NCBI GenBank assembly: GCA_963701435.1
Contig: CAVPAL010000017.1
Span: 1-64,000, forward strand
Reading direction: 5' to 3'
Source: JAACFF01 sp963701435
GTDB lineage: Bacteria; Chloroflexota; Anaerolineae; Promineifilales; Promineifilaceae
DNA: 64,000 nt
Positions 17,924-27,556 of the stretch are shown here, piece after piece (position 1 is the first letter of the stretch; each line of letters opens with the position of its first letter). Under the pieces are notes generated by a model. It searched no databases. It worked only from the letters and a program-made list of their open reading frames with translations, and had not been told where the DNA came from. The position numbers were made by a program, and so were the translations under genes.

Positions 17924-19595
17924 CTAGCGTTTGACAAGCGCTTTGAACTCGGCCCGCGTCGGTGCTTTGGCCTTGAGCATCCAATGGGGCGGTGGCTTCT
18001 TGAACATCCACAATTCGGGCAGATCGAAGCGCACGTTCCCGTTCGCAAGCCGTCGCTCGAACGCATAGGAGTGGATCCATCCCGTCGGTGCCAGCGCATG
18101 GACGTTCGACATCAGATCGCTCAGCCGCTCCGCCGTAGCCGGGCGTGCCCTTCTTGCCCAGTTCGTGGGTCTTGGCGACGATGACCATGTACTGTTCGAA
18201 GGCCGTGCGATGCCAGCCCTGCTTCATCCGCGCGACGATCGCGATCGACTGGCGCAGCACATCCTCGTTGAATTTCAACTTCGGCGTCGACCAGAGCATG
18301 TAGAGGTCTCTGACGGCCGGGTCGCCGCCGAACATGCGCGCGACGATCTCATCGAGAACCGTCTCGTAGCGCGTCGTGCCATCCCTGAAGTAGCGCATCG
18401 CGTAGTTGATGCCGACGACGTTCGCCAGCCAGTTCTCGTGAAACTCGCCATTTACAACCCGCACGCCCGATTTGAGAAAGCCGGGATAATGGGTTTCGTA
18501 GTAGTGGCGTTGATTGCGCACGTTGCCGACGGGGCGTGAGTGAAACCAGGCCTGCACATCGAAATATTCACGCAGCATGATCGCATCGGCGACGCGGGCG
18601 TGCGCATCGACCAGCTCCTGGTAGCTGTACTTGGTTCGATTGAAAGCCAATGCAACCTGGATGTAGATGCCCGGCAACTTGAAGGTCACGGGCAGGCGAT
18701 GGCCGGCATAGGCATAGACGCCGAGCTGGGCATGCGGCACCGTCTTGCGAACTTCCGCCACGACATCTCTTGCAAAGCGATAGATCGTTTCACTCGGGTA
18801 CTTGTCGCTGTCTGACGGATCGAACGCGTGGCGGCCGAACTTGTTGAGATTGCGCGAGATATATCGTGCGCTGAGCTCGACGTTGCGCTGGTAGGCGTCG
18901 GGATCGTCGAGTTCGAACGTGCGCGGCCCGCGGAGCAGACCTGGGTTCTCGGCGTACTCCGCCTTGAACGCACGAATGATCCGCTTCCACGTATGACCAG
19001 CCGGCCAATCCCGTCCGGCGACATCGTTGAGAATGGCCCAGCGATCATACTGCGCTTTCAACAGTTTGCCCGCCTGACTGCGCCGGTCGTGGCCATAAGC
19101 CAGCCATATCGAGCGGTGGGGGATCGTGAATGCGCGCCGGCTGATCTTTGTCGGCGTCAGCTTGGCGGGATAAAAAGCGTGTCGCGGCGTGTAGTATCGA
19201 AAGCCCATCGCATAGAGGGCTTCGGATGCAGCGCTTGCGAGTGCGCGGTGACTGCCGGCACGCAATGCGAAGCCATCCACCGACCATTCGTCCTCACCAA
19301 AGTCCGGATCGATCGTGATCGTGAAAGAGGCCGAAGGGGATACCTGCTGGAGTTCCTGGTCGAATAGGTAGAGGTTGCTCTTCTGCGCCTGAACCGCAGA
19401 ACTGCCGACCAGAACGACCGAGCCGACGACCAAAGCGACAAGCGCGGCCGCCAGTCCGTTTGGCGGCACTCTGTCGCACGGTCTTTCCCTTGAGGGCAGC
19501 AAACCCTGGCAGCACACTAAGCCAGAGGGACGGTCGTTTCGATCTACTCGCCGACAACATTCACGCACACTCCCAAAGAAGCCGCTCATCGGCAA
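17924..19595 (-). CDS. Exported DUF4838-like protein beside polysaccharide genes, frameshifted
   Basis: A hydrophobic export segment (LVALVVGSVVLVGSSAVQAQ) is followed by ~450 residues. These include a beta-alpha region (ALASAASEALYAMGFRYYTP) and a central barrel-like part (RRAFTIPHRSIWLAYGHD, ELSARYISRNLNKFG, LGVYAYAGHRLP). They end with FDVQAWFHSRPVG, VNGEFHENWLANVVGINYAM and IVARMFGGDPAVRDLY. The order recalls DUF4838 proteins, which resemble alpha-glucuronidases, so a glycan-acting enzyme is plausible. The annotated frame breaks near 18,120; the natural C-terminus (HSYAFERRLANGNVRFDLPE) continues in another frame to 17,924. The N-terminus may also be shifted (an ATG at 19,560 opens a signal-like frame). 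Confidence 0.5.
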
Positions 19596-19731
19596 CAGAC
19601 TGAAGGCTTATACGGCCGCGTTTCGGACGAAGCGATCGCGACCAACACCGAGACAGTCCCTGACTCACGGGGTGTCATTTGCTGCCATGACAGAACCGCG
19701 ACGGAACCACCGTTCTTAAGCGTGCGGCCGC

Positions 19732-22047
19732 CTAGGAAGCGGCACGCCGCTCTGCGACGTCTCGCTGTTGGGCGATCTGCATGTTCGGATCGCTCGATGC
19801 GGCGCCGTAGCGGTAGCCATAACCATAAGCATGGTAGTTATAGTCGTAGCTGAACTTGTCCGCCTTGGTCAGCACCGAGCCGACGATCCGTCCGTTGGCC
19901 AGGCGCAGCGCCCGAGCGCATTGCCGATCGCGCTGGCGCGCACCTGATGGGCCGCACCCACAAACACCGTGGCATCCGTTGCACTCGAAAGGATCAGGGC
20001 GTCCGAAAGCCCGACAACCGGCGGCGCATCGATAATGATCAGGTCGAAAACCTTCAGACCCGACGAGAGCAGCGAGCGCAACTTCTGGCGATCCAGAATA
20101 CTCGCGGCGTGTGGCGGCAACGGTCCCGACGCGATGAACGCAAGCTTCGCCTTGTCGGTTTCCTGAATGATCTCGGGGGGCTTGCGATCACCGGTCAGGT
20201 AATCCGCCAGTCCAACATCGTTTTCAAGGCCGAGGCGCGTGTGCAGCGCCGGCTTGCGGAGGTCTGCATCGATCAGCAACACGTTGAGGCCAAGCGTCGC
20301 GAAATGCCGCGCGAGCGTCACCGCTGTCGTGGTCTTGCCTTCCCCGGGCGTGGCGCTGGTGACCATGAGTGTCCGGGGCAGCCCCGTCTCGGTCGAGAAC
20401 TGAAGGGCGGTCGCCAACGTCTGATAGGACTCAGAGAGCGCGGACAAGGGATCCGCCAGCTCGTTCTCGATCTTCGCGCTGCGTCGAGGAAAGCTTCGGA
20501 ATGATGCCAAGCGTGACCAGACCACTGATCCGCTCCAGGTCCTCGACCGTCGTCACGCGATCGTCGAAGCGCTCGATGAGGTAGGCGGAAATCAATCCGG
20601 CACCGAGCCCAAGCGCAAAACAGAACAACAGCGCCTTCGGCAAATCCGGCGATGACGGGAACTGCGGCCGCGCCGCGCTTTCGACAACGAAGACATTGTT
20701 GGCGCCGACCCCGCCGGCAATGCCAACGGCCTTCCGGCGCTGCAGGAGATCCGTATAGAGTTTGCGGTTGATGTCGACTTCGCGCTTCAGGATGTTGTAC
20801 TGGATGCCGCGCTTTTGCATGTCCAGCGTCTCTGTCTGCAGTTCAGCAACCCGCGCTGCCATCTTCTCTTCTTGTTCGCGTGTCGCCTTGTAGGCCTCTT
20901 CGAGTGTCTTCTCGATGATCTTGACCTGCGCGTCGAGCCGCTGATCGATCTGATTGATCTCTTCCTGGATCGCCCGCATGGCCGGAAACTCCGGCTTGTA
21001 TTTCTTGCGCTTCAGATTGTAATCCGCCGTCAACTCGCCGCGCTTGGCAAGCAGCCCTTCGATCGTCGGGTTCGACATCAGTTGCGGCAGGTTGAACGCA
21101 TCACGTCCCGCAATCTGACGCCATTGCTGTTCCTGCTTGATGCGCTCGATCCGCAGCGCGCTGAGCGCATTGTTGGCAGCAACAAGGTTCGTCTCGGAAG
21201 TCGATTCGCGATCGTTGGTGGCGACAATCTTCTGTTCTTGCGCGAAGTCGATGAGGGCCTTCTCGGACGACTTCATCCGCTGCTTGAGGTCCTGGATTTG
21301 ATCATCCAGAAAGGTCTTGGCATACGAGTGCGCAGCGAACCGCTTGTCGACATTGGAATCGATATAGGCCTGAGCATAGGCATTCGCGATGCGTTGCGCG
21401 CGGGCAGGGTCGGGATCGGACACGATAATATCGAGCATCCGCGTTCCACGGACCGGCTTCACGTAGACGTTGTTGCGCACGATCGACGTGGCCCACGACT
21501 GACGCTGTGCTTCAGACGCCTCGGCAATGGCAGCAGAGCTATCCTGCTTTTCCATGAGCTTCATGACAGTGCCGACGATGGAAAAACCGCTCGGCTCAAA
21601 AAGGCTCATGTCGTCCGAAAGCTTGAGGCTGGACACCACCCGTTGGGCCATCGCCCGACTGCGCAGCCGCTCGATCTCTGTCGAAAAGAACGTCGTGTCG
21701 CGGTCATTGCTCCCTTGAACATCGCCGCCCTCGACGAACTTGACGTCATTGCTGTCGATCTGGATGCGCACCTTCGTGGCGTAGATCGGGACCTGTACAA
21801 GTGTCCACGCCGCGCCAAGCGCGACCACCAGCCCGATGATGCCGAGGATCAGCCAGATCCGCTTGAGGGCAATCCGGAACAGCGATTTGATGTCCGCAAA
21901 GACATCACCCTGCTGCTGCTGGACATCGTGCGGGTGCTGCGGGAAATGGCCGGGATACGATGGCGCGAGCGGGGTCGAGCCCACAGGCACCAACTGGCGA
22001 TGCGAGGCGGCGGGATCTTCTGGCGGCCATTCGGCACGGTCTTGCAT
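19732..22047 (-). CDS. wzc: Polysaccharide co-polymerase/tyrosine autokinase (Wzc-like), two frameshifts
   Basis: Wzc-type proteins control chain length and export of capsule or exopolysaccharide. The N-terminal part has a cytoplasmic leader, a membrane helix (IWLILGIIGLVVALGAAWTL), a long periplasmic coiled-coil region, and the second helix (ALLFCFALGLGAGLISAYLI). After a shift near 20,490 the kinase domain follows, with Walker A ATPGEGKTTTA, Walker A' LLIDADLRKP and Walker B DLIIIDAPPV. After another shift near 19,925, the tail is NGRIVGSVLTKADKFSYDYN then a run rich in Tyr (YHAYGYGYRYG), the autophosphorylated cluster. It ends at TAG 19,732-19,734 and follows wza by 42 bp in one operon. 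Confidence 0.85.
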
Positions 22048-22089
22048 GAGACAAACTCGTCAGAGGAAACCTAGGCGAAACGGCCCAAT

Positions 22090-22875
22090 TCAGATCGCGC
22101 CGAACATCCCCACGATCGGCAACGCCTTCATGACCGAATAATACGTCGTCATGAGCAGTGAATTGGTCGCAACAATGACGTCGCCCGAGCGGATTTGCGG
22201 ATCGGGGGCATCACCGGAGCGAATACTCGACACGTCGAAGCGCGCGGCCTTCCGCTTTCCATCTTCCATACGGAAAATCAGGATGTTTGTGTCAGCATCA
22301 CGTTTGAGCCCGCCAGCCTGTGCCAGCGCCTGCAGCAACGTCAGATCTGCCGACACTGGAAAAATGCCGGGTCGACCGAACGATCCTTCCATCGTCACCC
22401 GATGACTGTTGAACTCGCTGACCGAGACCGAAATGCTCGGCTTCTCCAGATATTTGCCGCCGAGCACCTTGACCAGGTGCGTCTCCACTTCCTTGGTCGT
22501 CTTGCCCGCGACCGGCACATCGCCAATCAGCGGCATGGCGACGGTGCCAGCCGGATGAACGGTGACTTTCTTCGAAAATTCCGGCACCTCATAAACCGTA
22601 ATATCGAGGCCGTCTCCCGGTCCGATCCGATAGTCGGAGGAACCAGGCTGGCTCTTCGACAGCGCGGCCGAAGCGGCCTGGACGGCTGCCGGTGTCGCCT
22701 GGCTTATGGGTTGTGAGGTCGAAACCCCGGACGCCTGCTGGGGGAGGCTGCCAGTCGTGGTCGCCGGCGCCGACAGCATGGCGGCGTCGCGGAATTCCGG
22801 CGAGGCGGACGAGCCGCAGGCGCCGAGCCCCACCACCGGCAATATCATCATGACCAAGCCTATGAGATATCGCAT
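22090..22875 (-). CDS. wza: Polysaccharide export outer-membrane lipoprotein (Wza-like)
   Basis: The start ATG 22875 gives a lipoprotein signal (MRYLIGLVMMILPVVGLGAC) with cleavage before Cys. After a ~70-residue Ser/Ala/Gln-rich spacer comes the Poly_export domain (DYRIGPGDGLDITVYEVPEF, then VAMPLIGDVPVAGKTTKEVE) and an SLBB-like repeat (RVTMEGSFGRPGIFPVSADL, LLQALAQAGGLKRDADTN). Such proteins form the outer-membrane channel for capsule or exopolysaccharide, working with Wzc. At 261 residues it is short, lacking the extra SLBB copies of E. coli Wza, as usual in alphaproteobacteria. Confidence 0.85.
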   Translation of the reverse strand: MRYLIGLVMMILPVVGLGACGSSASPEFRDAAMLSAPATTTGSLPQQASGVSTSQPISQATPAAVQAASAALSKSQPGSSDYRIGPGDGLDITVYEVPEFSKKVTVHPAGTVAMPLIGDVPVAGKTTKEVETHLVKVLGGKYLEKPSISVSVSEFNSHRVTMEGSFGRPGIFPVSADLTLLQALAQAGGLKRDADTNILIFRMEDGKRKAARFDVSSIRSGDAPDPQIRSGDVIVATNSLLMTTYYSVMKALPIVGMFGAI

Positions 22876-23637
22876 CAACCCAATTTCCCCACACTGTAAC
22901 CCTGAACCGGGTCGCCAAGCATTCAACTAGCGCCAACGCCATATCACCGGCAAGACACCCGCCGGCCATGTTCGACGCTCGTATGTCTCAAGTGCAACAG
23001 GACGGCGCATCGCATCCTGCAACAGCAACATGGGACCAGCCCGCAAACAGCAGCCCCGCCCTGAAGCCGCCTGGAACGGCGAGCTTGAATGTCTTTGCGT
23101 GTTCGCCGAATTCGCAGCTCACGTTAATCCGGAAATCGAAGCCCGCAACCAATCTATGAAGCTGCCAACACGAAAATAGTGCACACACCACCCGAAGCCG
23201 AGAAGAAGCGCAGTTTGCGCGATCAAAAACGAGGGCATCGCGAATTTCGTGACGAATATGTCACGCCGGCAAGCGGGTTCCGGTCGCTGAGTCTCCCGCC
23301 TCCTGTGCCCAGGTGCGAGGCTGGATTCTGCGCCAACCGCCGGCACGTTCACTGCGTGATGCTCCCGCGCCCTACCTGATCTCAATCCGCACGCTTGCAC
23401 CGGGATTGTTGTTGAACTTGCCATTCACTTGTTCCATCAACCCGACGCGTTGCTCGTTCCGGGAAACCGGCGGGCGATGTCCTGTCGCCAATGCGATAGC
23501 AGGGTCGACGGAAGGCGAGCCGGCACGTTCGGGAAGACCGCGGAAGGATGCGTGATGCGCCTGCCGCACCCGGGCCAGAAGTGCATGGCTTCGCCCAAGC
23601 AACGACGTCAAGTTCGGAGTAACGACGCTGGTTCACA
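22876..23637. other. Divergent intergenic region, no gene recognised
   Basis: About 760 bp lie between wza (leftward) and the flippase (rightward). Short frames exist on both strands but none has a domain, and the long minus frame entering it from 24,488 is antisense to the flippase. It probably holds the promoters of both polysaccharide units. Confidence 0.4.
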
Positions 23638-25041
23638 GTGAGCGCACTAACTGGCATCCGCGCGCCGGCACGGTTCTGAACCGGCTGTGGGAAAGGCGAG
23701 GCGATCGCGTCTTCAGGAGTATTCTGGGGGGCGGCGCCGTATCGCTGTCCGTTCGCCTCACCGGTCTCGTGCTCGGCTTCCTCAGTCACATTCTTCTGTC
23801 CCGCGCCCTGGGTGCTTCTTCTTATGGCCTTTATGTCGTCGCCGTCGGGTGGGTGATGATCATCGTCGTGCCTGTGAAATTCGGCCTCGACCACTCCGTC
23901 CTGCGCTTCGCATCCCGCTACGTTGACCAGGCCCAGCGCGACAATCTCGCCCGCCTGGTGCGCTTTGCATTTATATTCGTTGGTGTCATGGCGGCAGCCG
24001 CCGGCGCCTTGATCATCGCGGTGCAGTGGATTTGGCCGAATCTGTTCGCGGCGACCACGCCGATCGCGCTTGCATCCATGATCGCGCTCGTCGCAGCGCT
24101 CGCCTATCTGGGCGTCTACGGGGCGTTCTTCCGCGCCGCCCACAAGATCTTCTATTCCCAGTTCTTCGAGCAGGTCCTGCGCTCCGCCGCCTTGATCGCA
24201 GCCTTGGTGCTGCTGGCCTGGACCGGTGGTACGATATCGTTTGAGACGGCCCTCGCCGTCACCGCGCTCGCAGCCTGGGTCGCCGTCCTCGCGATGATCG
24301 TACCCCTGCGCCGCGCGCTTGCGGAATGTGAGCGAGCGCGAGCGCCAAACGGCCGATCCGGCCGAGGTTGTCCCGGAACCCGATGGTCCCCGCGCGTGGC
24401 TCTCGGTGACGTGGCCGATTTTCGTGGCAACGCTGGCCCAACAGGCGCAAACACAGACGAGCATTATCGCGCTTGGCATGCTGGCCACCGAGGCCGACGC
24501 GGGGCGCTATGCAGCCGCAGCCCGCCTTGCAGCCCTCGTCTCGTTCGCACTTGTGGCGCTGAATTCGGTTTCCGCGCCGATGATTTCAGCCGCCTATGGC
24601 CGCGGCGACCGCGAAGAATTGCGCCGGGTCGCCGTGATCAACGCCCGTCTCGCAACGCTCGGCGGTGTTGGCATATCCGTTGTCCTGCTCGCGCTTGGCC
24701 CTTATGCACTCGCCGCATTCGGACCTGACTTCGTCTCCGCCTATCCCGCTCTGACCGTTCTGTTGGCGGCCGGCGTCGTCAGCGCCGCGTTCGGACCTGC
24801 TGGCTATTACCTGATGATGACAAGGCTGCAGGTCGCGTCGATGACGCTGACCGTGGGCACGCTGGTTGTCACGCTTCTCGCCGCCATCCTCCTCATTCCT
24901 GTCTGGGGTATGATGGGCGGCGCAATAGCGGCAGCCTTCGGTATCGTGACACAGAAGGTCTTGGCCTACGTAATCGTATGGCGCTCGCTTGGAATAGATA
25001 CCTCCTGCCTCGGCCTGCGGCCGAGGACGACCCCAACTTGA
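23638..25041 (+). CDS. Polysaccharide flippase (Wzx/MATE-like), frameshifted, start uncertain
   Basis: The frames rebuild a 12-14-helix lipid-linked oligosaccharide flippase. An N-terminal part reads FRSILGGGAVSLSVRLTGLV and LGFLSHILLSRALGASSYG, followed by several helices (FVGVMAAAAGALIIAVQWIW). After a shift near 24,320-24,350, the second half runs AWLSVTWPIFVATLAQQAQT, LGMLATEADAGRYAAAARLA and IPVWGMMGGAIAAAFGIVTQ. LGxxxYGxY at the start of the fold is typical of polysaccharide biosynthesis flippases. The start is unclear: GTG 23638 is possible but needs further indels near 23,676 and 23,700. It forms the divergent partner of wza/wzc. Its stop at 25,039-25,041 is the last feature of the first genome. 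Confidence 0.7.
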
Positions 25042-25112
25042 TCGTTTGGCGGCCCAGCCAACGGTTCAAGGCAAAACAATTGCATCGAACCTGAACGTTT
25101 GCTCAGTTGAAT
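25042..25112. other. Junction between two genomes
   Basis: Left of here everything is GC-rich and alphaproteobacterial. Right of here a helicase gene lacks its first 80-90%. An in-frame TGA at 25,092-25,094 precedes the helicase fragment, placing the join between about 25,042 and 25,112. No terminal repeats, integrase or transposase are present. Confidence 0.7.
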
Positions 25113-25343
25113 ATGGTTCGCCTGTCACTCAATGCGGGTAAAGCACACGGCATTCGTCCCAATGATGTTGTGGGGCAGATTGCCTATCATGCCGACATTC
25201 CAGGTCGCGGCATTGGCGCGATTCAAATTCATGATCAGCAAACGTTGGTAGACATACCCGAGCAGTTTGTGGCCCAGGTGCTGGCCAAGAATGGCAGTTA
25301 CCGGGTGCGCCAACATACCGTTACGATTTCTATGCCGGCGTAG
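25113..25343 (+). pseudogene. C-terminal DbpA domain of a DEAD-box RNA helicase, 5' truncated at the junction
   Basis: The fragment MVRLSLNAGKAHGIRPNDVV, GQIAYHADIPGRGIGAIQIH and TLVDIPEQFVAQVLA is the RNA-binding DbpA domain (PF03880) that ends DeaD/CsdA-type helicases. The family has 350-450 more residues upstream with the DEAD motor, and none are present. The missing part coincides with the change in sequence character, so it was cut by the join, not by natural decay. Confidence 0.85.
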
Positions 25344-25453
25344 TTTCATCAGCGTTTAACGAACAATCGTCCAGCCTGGCGACCGCGGAAAACAAGTCTT
25401 GATCCGTGTAATTGACATGGACGGCTTGTTTCAAGTATTATCTGCTCACGGAA

Positions 25454-25879
25454 ATGATGGATAACGAAGCAGAGCGTATTTTCACCAATGTAACTTTAGG
25501 CGATTTAGGCCAAATCAGGCTTTTTGTGCGTGAAACGGCCGTTGCCCACGCCTGTAAACCGGAGCCAGTGGACGAGTTGATTGTGGCCGTAAATGAGGCG
25601 GTCTCTAATATCATCCGGCACAGCTATCAGAATAAGCCGGGCGAAATCAAAGTGAGGGTTGTTTTCAGTAGAGATGTGGTCAAAGTAATTCTGTTTGACG
25701 ACGCTCCTGGCTTGGACCCAACGAGGGTTTCCAGCCCTGATACGACGCTGCCTTTGGAGAAACGGCCGTTTGGCGGTAATGGCGTACACATGATGCGAAC
25801 TTTTTGTGATGAACTGAGCTACCGGAAAGGTACGCACGGCGGAAATGAATTGACTTTGCTGAAGAGAATTGACGGATGA
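25454..25879 (+). CDS. Anti-sigma factor-type serine kinase (RsbW-like HATPase)
   Basis: This ~141-residue protein has the three ATP-binding motifs of GHKL anti-sigma kinases: the N box ELIVAVNEAVSNIIRHSY, G1 VILFDDAPGLDP and G2 FGGNGVHMMRTFCDELSY. Such kinases hold a sigma factor and phosphorylate a STAS antagonist. A STAS gene and a PP2C phosphatase gene follow in the same direction, completing a partner-switching set. ATG 25454 is chosen over the upstream start at 25,412, which adds non-conserved residues. Confidence 0.85.
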   Translation: MMDNEAERIFTNVTLGDLGQIRLFVRETAVAHACKPEPVDELIVAVNEAVSNIIRHSYQNKPGEIKVRVVFSRDVVKVILFDDAPGLDPTRVSSPDTTLPLEKRPFGGNGVHMMRTFCDELSYRKGTHGGNELTLLKRIDG

Positions 25880-25947
25880 CGGACAACGAAGGGCGGAAAC
25901 TTCGGTCATCCGTCAAATACAAAATTTGAAGGAGGAAAAATCATTAT

Positions 25948-26372
25948 GCTAAATATAACTGTCGATAGAGTGAGGGGCGTGTGCCAGTGACGATAATGCG
26001 GCTGGAAGGGGAGTTAGACGGCTCAAATTATGAGTCGCTGATTGCCCAAACGCAGGCGCTTTATGTGGCCGGGATGCGTGATCTGTTACTCGATCTCGAG
26101 AATCTAACATTTGTCTCCAGCGCCGGCCTGGTCGGCTTACACAGAATGGCCCTAATCATGCGCGGTGAGACGCTGGAGGACGCCGAGGAAGGTTGGGGCG
26201 CATTTCATGCCGTCTCGCGTGACGTGCAAACAGCAAGTGGCCCGGAAACGCACTACAAGTTGCTTAAGCCACAGATCTCTGGTTCGCGAAGTGCTGCGTT
26301 ACTTCTGGCTTCAGCAACATTATGTCAGTTTTTGAGGATGAGGAAACGGCCGTTGCTTCGTTTGGTCTCTAG
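25948..26372 (+). CDS. STAS-domain anti-sigma factor antagonist, several indels
   Basis: AGGAGG sits before ATG 25948 (MLNITVDRVRG), but the body continues in the next frame from 25,981 (VTIMRLEGELDGSNYESLIA, then LLLDLENLTFVSSAGLVGLH). The STAS core contains the phosphorylatable Ser pair in FVSSAGL. Near 26,280 the frame shifts again, and the natural end reads GFSNIMSVFEDEETAVASFG with TAG at 26,370-26,372. At least three indels are needed. It would be the target of the RsbW-like kinase before it and the phosphatase after it. Confidence 0.75.
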
Positions 26373-26393
26373 AGGTATTAAAACCTGGTATAG

Positions 26394-27516
26394 ATGATGA
26401 AAAAGACTTCCTTGCGCGGGTTTGGCTTGTTTAATGATGTTGCTAGCCGGCGAGAGTATGCAGCCGGCGAGGTCATTTTCCAGGCTGGCGACTATGCCGA
26501 TGAGATGTATGTCATTGTGGAAGGGGAACTGCGTACTACAGTGCATGGGAACGAAATCGACGGCTAACCGCCGGGGAATTATTTGGCGAAATGGGCATGG
26601 TCGAGAATCGCCCGCGCAGCGGCACGGTAACGGCCGTTACCAACTGCACGCTGATTCCCATCGATCGTCTGCATTTGCAGACCCTTTTGCGCCACACCCG
26701 GGTTTCGCCACGCGGGTCATGACGATCATGTCGGTGCGACTGCGACGGCAGATGGAAGGGGAAGCGCTGCGGCAGGCGCTTGAGCGCGAATTGGCTATCG
26801 GGCGCAAAATGCAGTTATCATTGCTGCCGCAAAGTACGCCGCAGATCCCCGGTTGGCAATTTGCGACGCATTATCAATCAGCGTGGCAGGTCGGGGGGGA
26901 TTTCTACGACTTTATCAAGCTAAAAGATGATCCGCAAAGGCTTTGCCTGGTGATTGCAGATGTCACTGGTAAAGGGGTGCCGGCGGCGTTGTATATGGCC
27001 GTGGCGCGCACGCTGATCAGGGCGGAATCGGGAAAAGGGCATTCAGCGGCACACGTTTTGCAACGGGTCAACGAATTGATTCTCAGTGATAATCGCTCTC
27101 CCCTGTTTTTGAGTGCAATTTATGCCGTTTTGGATGTAGAGACGGGCGTGTTACGTTACGCCAGCGCGGGGCACGACGCCCCCCTTTGCCTTCGACGAGC
27201 AAATAATGATGTTGAAGTGCTGCCGGCCGAAGGTTATTTGCTGGGCGCATTTGGGGACATTTCATTCAGCGAGGAAGAGACGATGTTGGCCGTCGGAGAT
27301 GTCCTGATACTTTATACCGACGGTGTTAGCGAGGCCAGAGATGCTGAGGCACGTTTTTTTGGTGAAGAACGGCTGAAAGCAGCCATCGCTGCCGCAGGTG
27401 ATTGCAGTGCTGAAGAGATTGTGCAAACGATTGTAACGGCCGTAAATAGTTTCACCGGGTCGGTGGCGCAGGCGGATGATATGACCGCTTTGGTGGTCAA
27501 AAGAGTTCATCCATAA
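26394..27516 (+). CDS. cNMP-binding domain plus SpoIIE/RsbU-type PP2C phosphatase, N-terminal indels
   Basis: The first ~120 codons, in shifting frames, are a cyclic nucleotide-binding fold: GFGLFNDVASRREYAAGEVI, FQAGDYADEMYVIVEGEL and LTAGELFGEMGMVENRPRSG. A helical linker (ALERELAIGRKMQLSLLPQS) leads to the SpoIIE phosphatase: QVGGDFYDFIKL, LCLVIADVTGKGVPAALYMA, LRYASAGHDAPL, VLILYTDGVSEARD and QADDMTALVVK. The paired aspartates bind metal. It would dephosphorylate the STAS antagonist in response to a bound ligand, closing the partner-switching loop. Confidence 0.8.
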
Positions 27517-27556
27517 AAGCGCGCCATCACTCTAATATTTCTACACGACCGGCATG

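Noticed and set aside
20815..22074. 419-residue plus-strand open frame
   Set aside because: It is antisense to wzc, whose protein match is clear. The product is His/Arg/Leu-rich with no family and no ribosome site.
23382..24488. 368-residue minus-strand open frame
   Set aside because: Antisense to the flippase; composition is the charged, low-complexity type produced opposite hydrophobic GC-rich genes.
25042..25112. Genomic-island or phage insertion end at the composition switch
   Set aside because: No attachment repeats, integrase, transposase or tRNA lie near it, and the cut helicase points to a join between assemblies.
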